Source: Entonaema liquescens (lineage: Eukaryota; Ascomycota; Sordariomycetes; Xylariales; Xylariaceae). From it: a DNA stretch of 64,000 nucleotides. The DNA is taken from the NCBI GenBank assembly GCA_902805475.1, contig CADCSX010000002.1:4148945-4212944 (forward strand). Direction: 5' to 3'. Under the pieces are notes generated by a model. The model was not told where the DNA came from and ran no database searches. It was given only the letters and a program-made list of their open reading frames with translations. The position numbers and the translations under genes were made by a program. Positions within the stretch are counted from its first letter, which is position 1. Each line of letters opens with the position of its first letter. Positions 54,891-64,000 of this stretch are shown one piece after another.

Positions 54891-55983
54891 ATGGCTGATA
54901 TGTCTTACGAGGACATGCGCGCCCTCGTGGGAACGAGGCTCCTATGGTTAGCCGAGATAGGGGACAATGAGTCCGAATTCAACGGCAAAATGGCCGTATC
55001 TTGGATGCAAAAGCTCTTTGAGAGATTGCAAAAGCTAGAAGACAACCTGCAACGAGAGACTCAAAAACTCCAAACCCTCTGCGAAGAGGTGAGAAGAAAA
55101 GGAGAATCTAACTAAGCAGAAGGAACAGCTGAGTCACCAAGCCACCGAAAAGGATGCCGCAATCGAGCACCACAAGGCACAGTACGAAGAACTATCAACC
55201 GAGATGGGAGAAATATGGGACTTAGCCCAGCACCAAGCCCGAAAAATAACTGTCGTAGCTCACGAGCAAAAAGACTCAGCTACCAAGGCTAACCGTAAAA
55301 TTACTCGTCTGAAAAGCGAGGTGCTAAGACAGAGCGACGAAGTTGAACGTCTAAACGGTTTACTGCAAGCCTCAGAGAGGTTGGCTACCACTCGTCAGGC
55401 TGCTCTATCTAAGGCGGCGGGAGCAGAACGAGTTAATGCTCAAAAATTAAGAGAGGCGGAGCGTGAAATCAACCAAGCAAATGCTGAAGCCGAGAAGCTA
55501 CGCAACATGATTGTAGAAGACCGCACTAAACGATTACTCCAGGAGATGAGAGATACCGGGCAAGAAATGGACTTGCCACTATTTCCAGAAAACCAAATTA
55601 CCAGACCCTCAGGCAATGATAGTAGGGCCATCTGTTGGCCAAGCTTAAACTTACCCGATCTCATAGCAGATCGATTGCGTCCTTTTCGGCCTAAAGTTGC
55701 ATTGGCCAGCGCGATGCGCGTAGAAGACATCGTAGATTACTTTGTACAAGCGTGCAGCCAAGAGGCTGCCGTCCAACGCCTGGGCATGATCCTATCTCAC
55801 GGCAAAGACGAGGACTGGTACTGCTTCAGGCACGTGTGCGAGTATGGCATACACGACGATAGGAGCGTGGCTTCCAGAAATTCGTGCCGGCATCACCAAG
55901 ATTGCCTAGTAATTCGCAGACTGCTGGGGCGGGGAGAGTCGAATCTCCTCTGCCGTGGCATCCAATCAGCGCCTGAATCTTAA
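54891..55983 (+). CDS. Coiled-coil protein with Cys/His-containing C-terminus, unknown function
   Basis: Starts MADMSYEDMRALVGTRLLW. The first frame stops after 74 codons. Removing one A from the A run at about 55098-55101 joins CEEVRRK to ENLTKQKEQLSHQATEKD and gives 363 aa. Residues about 40-215 are heptad-rich (RKITRLKSEVLRQSDEVERL, KLREAEREINQANAEAEKLR), predicting a coiled coil. The C-terminal 130 residues look globular (LNLPDLIADRLRPFRPKVAL, AMRVEDIVDYFVQACSQEAA) and end with a Cys/His cluster (WYCFRHVCEYG, then SCRHHQDCLVIR) that could bind zinc. Part of this gene is duplicated in inverted form at 56.6 kb. Confidence 0.65.
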
Positions 55984-56520
55984 CTCTCGGATTTCTCATT
56001 GTAGCTATTTACACGTAGAACATCGTGGATGTACGTAATTGGGAACAAATGCAAGCAAGGCGTATTTGTAGATCTCTCGACATCCAGACTAGCAGAAACA
56101 CCGAGCGCATATGAATCCTCGCGGGTTCAGGATGGCAGAACGGTTTTGTGCTTGATTGACAGGCTATAAATGTGCATTGCGACCCCAAAAAAACTCAAGT
56201 TGTGCCCGACGACGTTTTATGATAGTGAGGAACAAACTTGATTTTAGCTCGTGGGAAGAGGTCAGAGATTCTTTGACCCCCTTTTCGCTGTAGATTTTAA
56301 GTTTGTGACGGTGCTTAAAAAAACGGGTTCTAGACTAGCTTTAGAGGGTCGTCGAATTCTTGCCCCCCTTTACGCTGGAGATGTCAATTTCTAGCCCCAG
56401 GGTACTGAATCCATACCCCCCCTACAATACCGACAATCAAGAAGTCACACTAGACACTTGGAAATATGTCGTCAACAATGTTGCGCAGCACAGAAATATC
56501 TGCAGTTCGAGGTCTAGCAA

Positions 56521-56574
56521 ATGCTGCGAAAGCAAATACATGTAGCAATGCTGCGAAAGCAAATACATGTAGCG
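56521..56574 (+). repeat. Two tandem copies of a 27-bp unit
   Basis: The copies, 56521-56547 and 56548-56574, differ only at the last base, so the duplication is recent. The unit begins ATGCTGCGAAAGC. Confidence 0.85.
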
Positions 56575-56596
56575 AATCCACTCCTCGTCCAATCGT

Positions 56597-56688
56597 TTGT
56601 GTGAGGTCTTCCACATTGCGTAGCTTCTCGACTCCAGCATTTGCTTGGTTGATTTCACGCTCCGCCTCTCTTAATTTCAAGTTCTACT
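56597..56688 (-). pseudogene. Inverted fragment of the 54.9 kb coiled-coil gene
   Basis: Read on the minus strand this gives KLREAEREINQANAGVEKLR, matching the parent's KLREAEREINQANAEAEKLR (55447-55506). Nucleotide identity is high. Only this short segment is clearly shared, so it is a remnant, not a gene. Confidence 0.8.
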
Positions 56689-57932
56689 TTCTACTGTTAA
56701 TTCTGACCATCTAGGGATATTGACGTAGCATCCGAATTCCCATTAGGCATGGTAGTGCGTGTTAACTGTCTTCGTTTTTCCGAGACATTGCGTATGAACC
56801 CGATTGACTCAATCTCTATATACCTAGGGTTGTAACTCTCAAAGAATGGCTTGGGTTGTAGGGAAAGTCTAATTTACCTGCTGCATGTATAGCACAGATT
56901 TTGTGATCGTAGTTAGTTAGAAGAATTTGGATTTGTGCTTGTCGCAATGAGGGGCACAAAATTTAGTAGCGGGGCCACAAATCACATATTCCTTACTTTG
57001 TTCCGTGGCACAAACTTCAAGACCTTAAAATACTAAATATCCGATCTCAAACTTCAGACTTTTAGACTCGATACTTCGGACTTTGGGATTAGGCGATTAA
57101 GCAACGTTGTCGCGTTTTAATTCTTAAGCTGACCGAGCTCTATGCGAATAAGAATGAATCCGTATTACTAGGATATCTTACGAGGTCTAGGTATGGGAAA
57201 GATATTTCCAGTCCTGGCTGTTAAATCAATCCAACTTTAACCGCATTCTCCATACAACTAATACGGGCTTGTGTGACAGCCTATGCAACTATGAAGCGGG
57301 CTTTTATGATCCTGGTGGCTACAATCCGAGCCGTATCAATGTAAGCGCTGATCTGACCACAGTCCTAGATCTTGTTGTGAGACTCTGATGGTCAATTTTA
57401 AACCCGTGGTTCGGAAATTATAAACCACGCGGGCATATGATTCTGATTCTTTATGAATTCTGCACGTGAAACGTCAGGTCCTTAGATGAAGTGTTAGACT
57501 ACCTAAGTAACTAAATGCGACCCCAATGAGATCGGGATCTGAACTAGAGTATGAGTATATTATTGCTTCGCCTGGTTTGGCTCAGCCCTGTCTAAACCGA
57601 AATAGGTAGAGTTCGAACCTAGTCCTGCTTATGCTGACCTAATCGTAGCCAGACTAGCTCGAGTGTGTTCGCTTTCGAGCGCCTGGTTTGATCTAAATGC
57701 GATGTTAGTGCGACGAACCCCTTGAGCGGAGGTTTCTATGACCCGCTACCCGGTTGTAGCTTAGGAAGCATTCATTAGCGTCAACTTCCTAGGAAGCTTA
57801 GAGTCGGTTGTCATTTGTTAAAAATGCGAAGATGGCGTGTCTAGTTCACGCGGCATGTATGTAATAGTAATATGACCTAGCTCGGCGTAGCAATGCTGGG
57901 GATCCTGCCTCGCGTCTTGTATATATGCTACA

Positions 57933-59725
57933 TTAGTCAAAGAATGCTCCGACAGGTTTTTCTGTGCTCCTTGACATGTCGGCCTCGACTTCGTCAGCCC
58001 AATTCTGACTGATTGGTTTCATGGTCTTGGCGAATAAGCTGTCCAGGGACTCTATTTCCTTCCCCTTTCCCTTGGACGCCTGGTGTTGGAAGCTTGGGGC
58101 CTGTTCGGGGCGAGGAGCCGCTGGTGGCTTCCCGGATGAAGAGGCTGTGGGTTCATTTAGCATAGACCAGAACCAGCTAGTTATTTTTCGAGGATCGTCG
58201 GAGAGCTGCTGGCTATTCTCTACCCAGACCTTCTCGGCGAACCCGCGTGGATGATTCACCAACTTGGAGGCCGCGGGGTGATCGATCCACCTCTTGAGGC
58301 TCTCTTTTCGCGCCTCAAAAGTAGTAGCCTCGCGGAGGATCTTGATGATGCCCCGCTCCGCTTCGTTCTCTTGGTGGAGGGTCTGCTCGCGGTCGGCCTT
58401 CTTTTGGGCGATGATAGATTTAACCTGCCTAAGGTACAGGTTGTCGTACTGCTTGGATGTTGAGTTCCTCTCCCCGACCGTTGCTGGATCCTGTCGCCGA
58501 GCCAGGGTTTCGCCGAGGTAGTTCTCGTTGTACGTAGCGAAGTTGACGTCTGTGCCCTTAGTTAGCATCTCGCCAAGCCAATACCATACCATATCCCACG
58601 CGATGCTGATGGCGTGGAGGAATAAGATGTCGGCGATGTCGACCTTGCTGTTGACGGGAGAGAGGACGATCCTAAAGCCGGCGGGCTTGCCGTTCTCGTT
58701 GCGGACGTTCATCCAGACTATGTGAAGATAGCGATTGTCGACCAGCTGGTTGCTGCGCCCTATCCGTTCGACTATGCACTTGTTAAGGGTGCGCTCTGGT
58801 GGAAACATGATAGCGAAGCCGGGTTGGCTGTTCATCTTCTGGTGGCCCTTGCAAACCTTGTCCCAGACCTCGTTGGCCTGCTCTGTTGACCAGAGGTATC
58901 TTCCAGTCGCTTCGGTTACTTTAGTATCGGTTGGCCGCACTTGTGTCTGTTCGGTCCGAAGAGATTGGATTTGAATAGTCTTCTGTTGGGCTGGTTCGAG
59001 CCTAGCTGGCGGCGCTGCTGACGAGGGACCCGCAACTGTCTGATTTGCTTTGCGAGGGTCAATATCGCCTAAAGTTAATCGGGATATATCTGGTATCACC
59101 AATTTCTGGCCGCGATCTTCCAGTCTGCCAGCAGGAATCGGTGCTGGTGCTATTACTGGTGGTAGTATTGGTATTGTTGGTATTGTTGGTATTGTCGGTA
59201 TTGTCGGTATTGTCGGTATTGCTGGTACTGCTGGTGGTGCTGGTGGTGCTGGTACTGCTGGTGGTACTGGCACTGCTAGTGTTTGTGTCGGTACTGTTGC
59301 TGGCGCCGGTAATGTTGCTGGTGGTGCTGATGTTGACACTGTTGCTCGTGCCTTTTCCCACTCCGCGGCTGGGATAAGGTGTCCCGTGTACCGTTCGCAA
59401 CTAGCGCTGTAATCTACCGACTCTGGCTCGGTACAGAGGCCGGGTTTTCACTCTCAAAAGGGCACGGTTCGGCCCCTTCTACCTTAGAGACCATGCGCCA
59501 CATGATCACATCGGTCCGCCATTGGAAGTAGTCGACACCGACGCCACGGCCGATGCCTTTCTTGAGGAGAAACTGAGCGGCTTGGCCGTTGCAGAAATCG
59601 ACAAAATAGTCAAGCTCCCCCACGGGTTTGCGGGCTAGGCGTGAGCAGTATTGGAGGGTACGAGATCGTCTGGCTGAGACGCTCTCGGAAAAGTCATCGC
59701 AAGGCGAGCCTGGAAACTCGGCCAT
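57933..59725 (-). CDS. Subtelomeric protein with PTI/Pro-Ala repeat segment, unknown function
   Basis: Two minus-strand frames join if one base is missing near 59425-59430 (VPEPESVDYSASCERYTGH), giving 597 aa. The N-terminal 100 residues (MAEFPGSPCDDFSESV, LDYFVDFCNGQAAQFLLKKG, YFQWRTDVIMWRMV) look globular. A low-complexity Pro/Ala/Thr segment with consecutive PTI repeats follows. The C-terminal 330 residues are globular and charged (GRYLWSTEQANEVWDKVCKG, RYLHIVWMNVRNENGKPAGF, DILFLHAISIAWDMVWYWLG, EARKESLKRWIDHPAASKLV) and end in VGAFFD. I recognise no family. The repeat segment may vary in length between strains. Confidence 0.65.
59169..59220 (+). repeat. 9-bp minisatellite encoding PTI repeats
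   Basis: Consecutive copies of GGTATTGTT or GGTATTGTC, read on the minus strand as Pro-Thr-Ile, followed by diverged GCTGGTACT-type units to about 59280. Confidence 0.85.
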
Positions 59726-61149
59726 CGTGATGGATAGGATATTGGGTGCTGGGTATGTGTGTATGTTTGTGTGTATGTGTAGGTGTGGTGAAGATGGATT
59801 GTAGGTTGATGTTGATGTTGGTATTGGAAAGAGTGCGAGCGTTTATGGAATACTTGCCTTAGCGGTGTTATGGATTTGGCGCGTTTACCAAGGCAGCCAG
59901 ATTAAGTCCTCGCCCTCTTGGTATTTTAAGGGTTAAACGATGCGGGATACTTATTAAATGCGTACTGTCCCTCTATTTTCTAGGTACCTACCTACAATAG
60001 CTACATAGGTACGAGTCAAATGCATTGGCCTCGGTGAGTTCGATCTCGTAGACGTGTGATAGGCGTTTGGGAATTCTGCGCCTTGCTAGTCGCATCCGCA
60101 AGGAGCCGCCGTTCCGCTGCGCACATGCTTGTGTGCCCTTCGCTTTAGAGACTGGACGAGCTACTTCATGCTGGTTATACAAGGAGGAAGCATTAATAGA
60201 TTGCCGATACACGCCTTCCCACCTATATAAAGACCACAAGCCTCTACTACTTATCCTTGCCGTATCCAGCTTTATCGTCGTCTTATCTAACTTCTTGCTG
60301 GCGAGTTCTATCCAAGGACAAGACGAGTAGAGATAAAATACGAATTGCTAGCCTACCTCTTAGTTGACGATAACTACTGCAGATACATCATGATAGTCTG
60401 GCGTAGATCGTGACGAATATTTCGTTACATAACTTAACTTATAGTTACCGGTGGTTAACTGTAAGGTGTACCACTTCCCCGTCGCACTGCTGGCCTGCTA
60501 CAGTATTACCTGCTGCCCTGTTTGAAACCTACTACCTATCCTGAACCTGCCGCAGGGCCTTCGGCGGCGCTTTCGTGACTTATGATTTATTTCGGCTGTA
60601 AGTTAGGCGGTATTCACCTCGTTAGTTAAGCTACGACAAGTTCACCTACCATATTTGACTACACTTAGCTACTTGTACAGAACATTAGGTTGGTAGGCAG
60701 TTCATCAACGTGGTAGAATACTACTATGAGCCTCAAGGCTAGCTCCTTTGCGTCGTGGAATTGGTTATTACGGCAAAGTGAATGGGAATTCGATGAATAT
60801 TGTATTACAGTCCGTTCATGTAGATACCCTAACCTCTAATATCTAAGACGATAAGCATCAAGATCTGTATGTGCTGGAGCGCTAATGAATAATGGAAAGT
60901 TCACCGTCAATATCGGGAAGCGTTCTTGACACACATTAATAAACCCTTCACCATTTTGACTTAATCCACTCGCATCAATATCAGGTGTACAGCTTGTGAC
61001 CCCCCTTTACAGCGTGCTAATCTAACCATAACCAGGCAGCAACACAGGTTTATCTTCCAAAAACAGTTGCTCATCTTGGACTCGACCACACATACAACAA
61101 CCATCTCAATCGTACAAAGCTCTTTTTATCCTGCATAGCATTCTTCAAG
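59726..61149. other. Intergenic region, no supported gene
   Basis: Divergent upstream regions of the 57.9 kb (minus) and 61.15 kb (plus) genes. An 87-codon frame at 60067-60330 has one hydrophobic segment (LLLILAVSSFIVVLSNFLLA) but no other support. A likely leader precedes the 61150 ATG. Confidence 0.45.
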
Positions 61150-62537
61150 ATGCCTCCACGCCAAAGAAATCAAGCGCAAGAGGAGGATGATTTCCACATC
61201 CCGGCCGACATGCAAAGGTTGCAGACGACCAGCCGCCCCTATCTAGTATCCTAAAGTCGGCCAACGGCTTCATGCGCCGCAACAAACCCTCTTTAACGCC
61301 CCAAGAGGTCCAAGCCCTACTTCCCACCGCCCAGATCGACGCGAACTGGACGCAGCATGACGAACTCGCCTTGCAGCAAGCCTGGAATGCGGACCCGTTG
61401 AAACCACACCTGCTGGACAGCAGAGGCAACAAGCACCTAGCTCCCCTCTGGAGATATACGCTCCGATTCATGGGAATCCCCGTAGAAGAGATCATCGGAC
61501 CCCGATTCAACCTCGCCTGCGACACCTCGTCAAACCAGCTAATCCAAGTAGGAAACCACCTGACCCGTAACCCGCACTGGTCGTCAAAATTCTGCGAGAA
61601 GCTCACCCAGCTGGTTTCCCACCCCACATGGCTGTCGCAGCCGGGGGCGATGGCCATGTGCTTACAATACGTAGTAAAGTGCCGCACCAACGATCAGCGC
61701 CAGATGGGCTGGCCGAAGGAGAATTATACAGACCACAAGTTCGTAGACGTGCTCCAGGTGGTCCACAGTACGTTCCAGGACGGCACCAAGAGCGTAACGG
61801 AGCTACACGACGAGGCCGAACAGCGGATGAGCGGCATCCCGTCCATATACTCTCGGCTATTTAGGACGATCGAAGCCTTGGCCTTTGATCCCCAAGTCGG
61901 GCCCCTCCGCTCGCAGGGCAGCGCGGGTGCGACTGTGGGGACATACTCCGTCGCAACCGGCGACTTGTCGACCCTGATCGAGGCTCTCGGCAGGCAGACC
62001 GACGTTCACGGTCTTCCCATCTACCGCCCAGCCGCGTATACCGCGGTGGCTGCCAAGACGGCCAAGAAGAGCTACGACCAGCCCCGAGAAAATGAGTTGG
62101 GAGCCATGAGAGAGCGCGTGATCTTAGGAGTCAGGCGATACGAGGCAAAAGCAGCCAAGATCGCAGCTCAACCACCCCCGCTGCCTCAACAAGGCCAGGG
62201 CGTTCCTATAATACCTGTAATAAGCAATTACGTAAAGTCTCACGCGGGGACGCAGACCACCGAGCCCTGGCCGGTCCATGGAACGCAAGCGGACCCTGAT
62301 GACCCTTTTACTCCTAATGATAGTTCCGCCGCGAGAGCCGCTGCTTCTTCGGTTAACATAGACCCCATTCTAAATGACAACTACAATTATGATGACGACC
62401 ACGATTATGATGACGACCACGATTATGGCGACCAAGGCGTTGACTCTCCCGGTACAGCACCCGGGACGCGTAGGGATCCATCTCCGCCACCTATACCAGA
62501 TCTCGACATGACCGGGAGACCGGGATGGTGGATTTGA
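61150..62537 (+). CDS. Subtelomeric protein with acidic repeat tail, unknown function
   Basis: I start at the ATG at 61150 (context TTCAAGATGCC). The N-terminal 21 codons (MPPRQRNQAQEEDDFHIPAD) are in a different frame from the rest. One missing G near 61212-61215 gives DMAKVADDQPPLSSILKSAN and a 462-residue protein. The body (residues 40-330) is helical and globular: LTPQEVQALLPTAQIDANWT, LWRYTLRFMGIPVEEIIGPR, QPGAMAMCLQYVVKCRTNDQ, GWPKENYTDHKFVDVLQVVH. The tail is disordered, with a tandem DYDDDHDY repeat (62393-62430) and Pro-rich end, finishing TGRPGWWI. It is the last gene before the telomere, 1.3 kb from the first repeat. Confidence 0.65.
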
Positions 62538-63479
62538 GGGTGCATCTTTCCTATGACCCTTTGAGAAGGAGTGGCAATATCCGGGGGGAAAGCTACGATA
62601 CTGTTCGCTATTTTTGTTAGGAAGCCAAATGGTGTAGACACTCCGACATCTTTAAGGTAAGTAGCTTACGTGCCTAGGTAAGTAAAATGACATTGATATG
62701 GAATTAGCTACTTTCGTGGGCGGTTAGCAACGCAACAACCACAGACTACAGGTCGTAGCCTTTTTACACCTACGCCTTCAGACGTGAGATTACCCGCCCA
62801 GGGTTATCTATCTGTCGGGGGCTGCAGGGTACACTCTGCTAAGTACCATACACAAGTGACCATCTAGGTAGCCTTTCATTCCGGTGCCGTATCCTATAAT
62901 AGCACGTGTAGGGATATAGGCTGTCAAACGAGGCTATCACCCTCAAGAGCCAAACCAGGAGGCGTTCTCCTATCATGCGGACACTCCGTAGATCCCAGTC
63001 TCTCGCCAAAGGGCTTCCTCTAAGAAGCTCATCGATAACCCTCTCGTCGCGCCTCGAGGTATCTATCGGACGAAGTATTTACGCTTAGAGTATTAAATAC
63101 GGTAGACTACGATTGAGGAAATTGATGGGGAAAAGGGATAAATTCATCAACTACCGCCCCGCCTCGTTGTACGTCTATGCTTGTAATTAGAACGCCCGGT
63201 CCACGTCGAATATGCCGTATTGCCGCAACTGTAGTCGTGTCGTCTTATCGTCGCGTATCATATACTTATGGAATCAAATCATGAGTCGCAAATGGACTGT
63301 TCATACTGCAGCATTTGTACCTACGGTACACAAATAAAGTATAGGTCTTGGGACTCAAATGCGATTACGGATGGGCCGACACCAAGGCCTTCCAGGGCAC
63401 AAAATTTTTATGCCCCCTATCATAAATACACGTCGGAATCAAGTTGGCGGGTAGTGGAATCACAGCGCTCCGCGTAGAC
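62538..63479. other. Gene-free region near the telomere
   Basis: No coding or RNA gene is supported. A GGGCACAAAATTTTTATGCC stretch near 63396 resembles one near 56954 (GGGGCACAAAATTTAGTAGC), suggesting a small shared element. Confidence 0.45.
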
Positions 63480-63870
63480 TCCCGAACCCCGATTAATTCA
63501 ACCCGGTTGCAAATACGTTTAACGACCCCACGAACCCGTGTGACTTTTTAAAACCCGAGAACGTGGTTCCGATGCGATTAAGTCCGGCCGACTTTAACCC
63601 CGAGCGAGACCGGGCAACTTTAAGCATCGCTAACACATTTTGGGACTGTCCCGAAACTCCCATAAACCGCGGGAATACAATCCCGACTCGATTAAGTTCG
63701 ACCGACTTCGAACACCGTTAACGCAACCCGTAGCTGCCCCGGAACCCCCGACGAACCCGTGTGACTCCCAAAGGCCCAGGAGCGTGGTTCCAACCCCGAT
63801 CCCAACCCGTCAACCCCGCTAACCGCTAACCGCTCGGGTAACCCGCAAAATTGCGAAATGTAAGAATGAA
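63480..63870 (+). repeat. Telomere-adjacent degenerate repeat, CCCG-rich
   Basis: Repeating motifs are ACGAACCCGTGTGACT (63530 and 63753), GCGTGGTTCC/ACGTGGTTCC (63562 and 63783) and CGATTAAGT(C/T)CG(A/G)CCGACTT (63577 and 63688). Spacing suggests two to three diverged units of roughly 110-220 bp. Confidence 0.75.
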
Positions 63871-63875
63871 GCGGG

Positions 63876-64000
63876 TAGGGTTAGGGTTAGGGTTAGGGTT
63901 AGGGTTAGGGTTAGGGTTAGGGTTAGGGTTAGGGTTAGGGTTAGGGTTAGGGTTAGGGTTAGGGTTAGGGTTAGGGTTAGTTAGGGTTAGGGTTAGGGTT
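63876..64000 (+). repeat. Telomere, TTAGGG repeats
   Basis: About 20 tandem TTAGGG units run to the end of the window, oriented with the G-rich strand 3' outward. This is therefore a true right-hand chromosome end. One shortened unit (TTAG followed by TTAGGG) occurs near 63977. This is the standard filamentous ascomycete telomere. Confidence 0.98.

Larger units (their letters stand above)
55984..57932. other. Intergenic region with an inverted gene fragment
   Basis: No intact gene. It holds the inverted fragment at 56597-56688 and a 27-bp tandem duplication. The remainder is AT-rich without signals. Confidence 0.5.

Noticed and set aside
60067..60330. Small membrane protein of 87 codons
   Set aside because: A single hydrophobic stretch is the only support; no conserved features, so it is not listed as a gene.

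Overview
This 64 kb window is the right-hand end of a chromosome from a filamentous ascomycete. It finishes in about 125 bp of TTAGGG telomere repeat. Genes have short introns (about 50-155 nt) with GTAAGT-like donors, CTAAC-like branch sites and AG acceptors. The fungus-typical genes (Zn2Cys6 regulator, GH5 mannanase, chitin deacetylase, Hpc2, Rba50, Vps74) fit Pezizomycotina. Intergenic TAGGTACCTACCT-type words and C-to-T (RIP-like) decay of repeats suggest Sordariomycetes, which is an inference.

Positions 1 to about 36.7 kb are chromosome-arm sequence with recognisable single-copy genes. In order: RRP14/SURF6 (-), a secreted GH5 beta-mannanase (+), a short-chain dehydrogenase (-), HPC2 (-), a 3.2 kb gene-free stretch, RBA50/RPAP1 (+), VPS74/GOLPH3 (-), a zinc alcohol dehydrogenase (-), a Zn2Cys6 regulator (-), a chitin deacetylase (-), an MFS drug transporter (+), an MCT-type MFS gene with one internal stop (+), a RIP-mutated Mutator-like transposase (+) and COX10 (+). 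It ends with the truncated GC-rich 3' end of an unidentified minus-strand gene at 36.73-36.87 kb, which looks like the breakpoint between arm and subtelomere.

From about 36.9 kb to the telomere lies a subtelomere of lineage-specific genes I cannot assign to known families: a DExH/DEAH-helicase-like protein with degenerate motifs (-), a protein with a Pro/Gln/Gly-rich tail (+), a long coiled-coil protein (+), a prion-like N/Q/G/P-rich protein with two CCHC zinc knuckles (+), an unknown protein with a tandem-repeat leader (-), a second coiled-coil protein (+), a PTI-repeat protein (-) and an acidic-tailed protein (+). Decayed repeats separate them: an inverted repeat (37.1-38.05 versus 46.63-46.98 kb) with a RIP-biased arm, duplicated non-coding blocks, and an internal copy of the telomere-adjacent repeat.

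A recurring oddity is that at least eleven coding regions or their joins are interrupted by single-base indels, mostly one missing base in a C/G run. Several are in genes expected to be essential. In each gene, correcting the indels restores one continuous frame with an integral codon count. I therefore read these mainly as assembly errors, while the internal TGA at 30141 and the five Trp-to-TAG codons in the transposase look like real mutations. Spliced coordinates below were worked out by eye.
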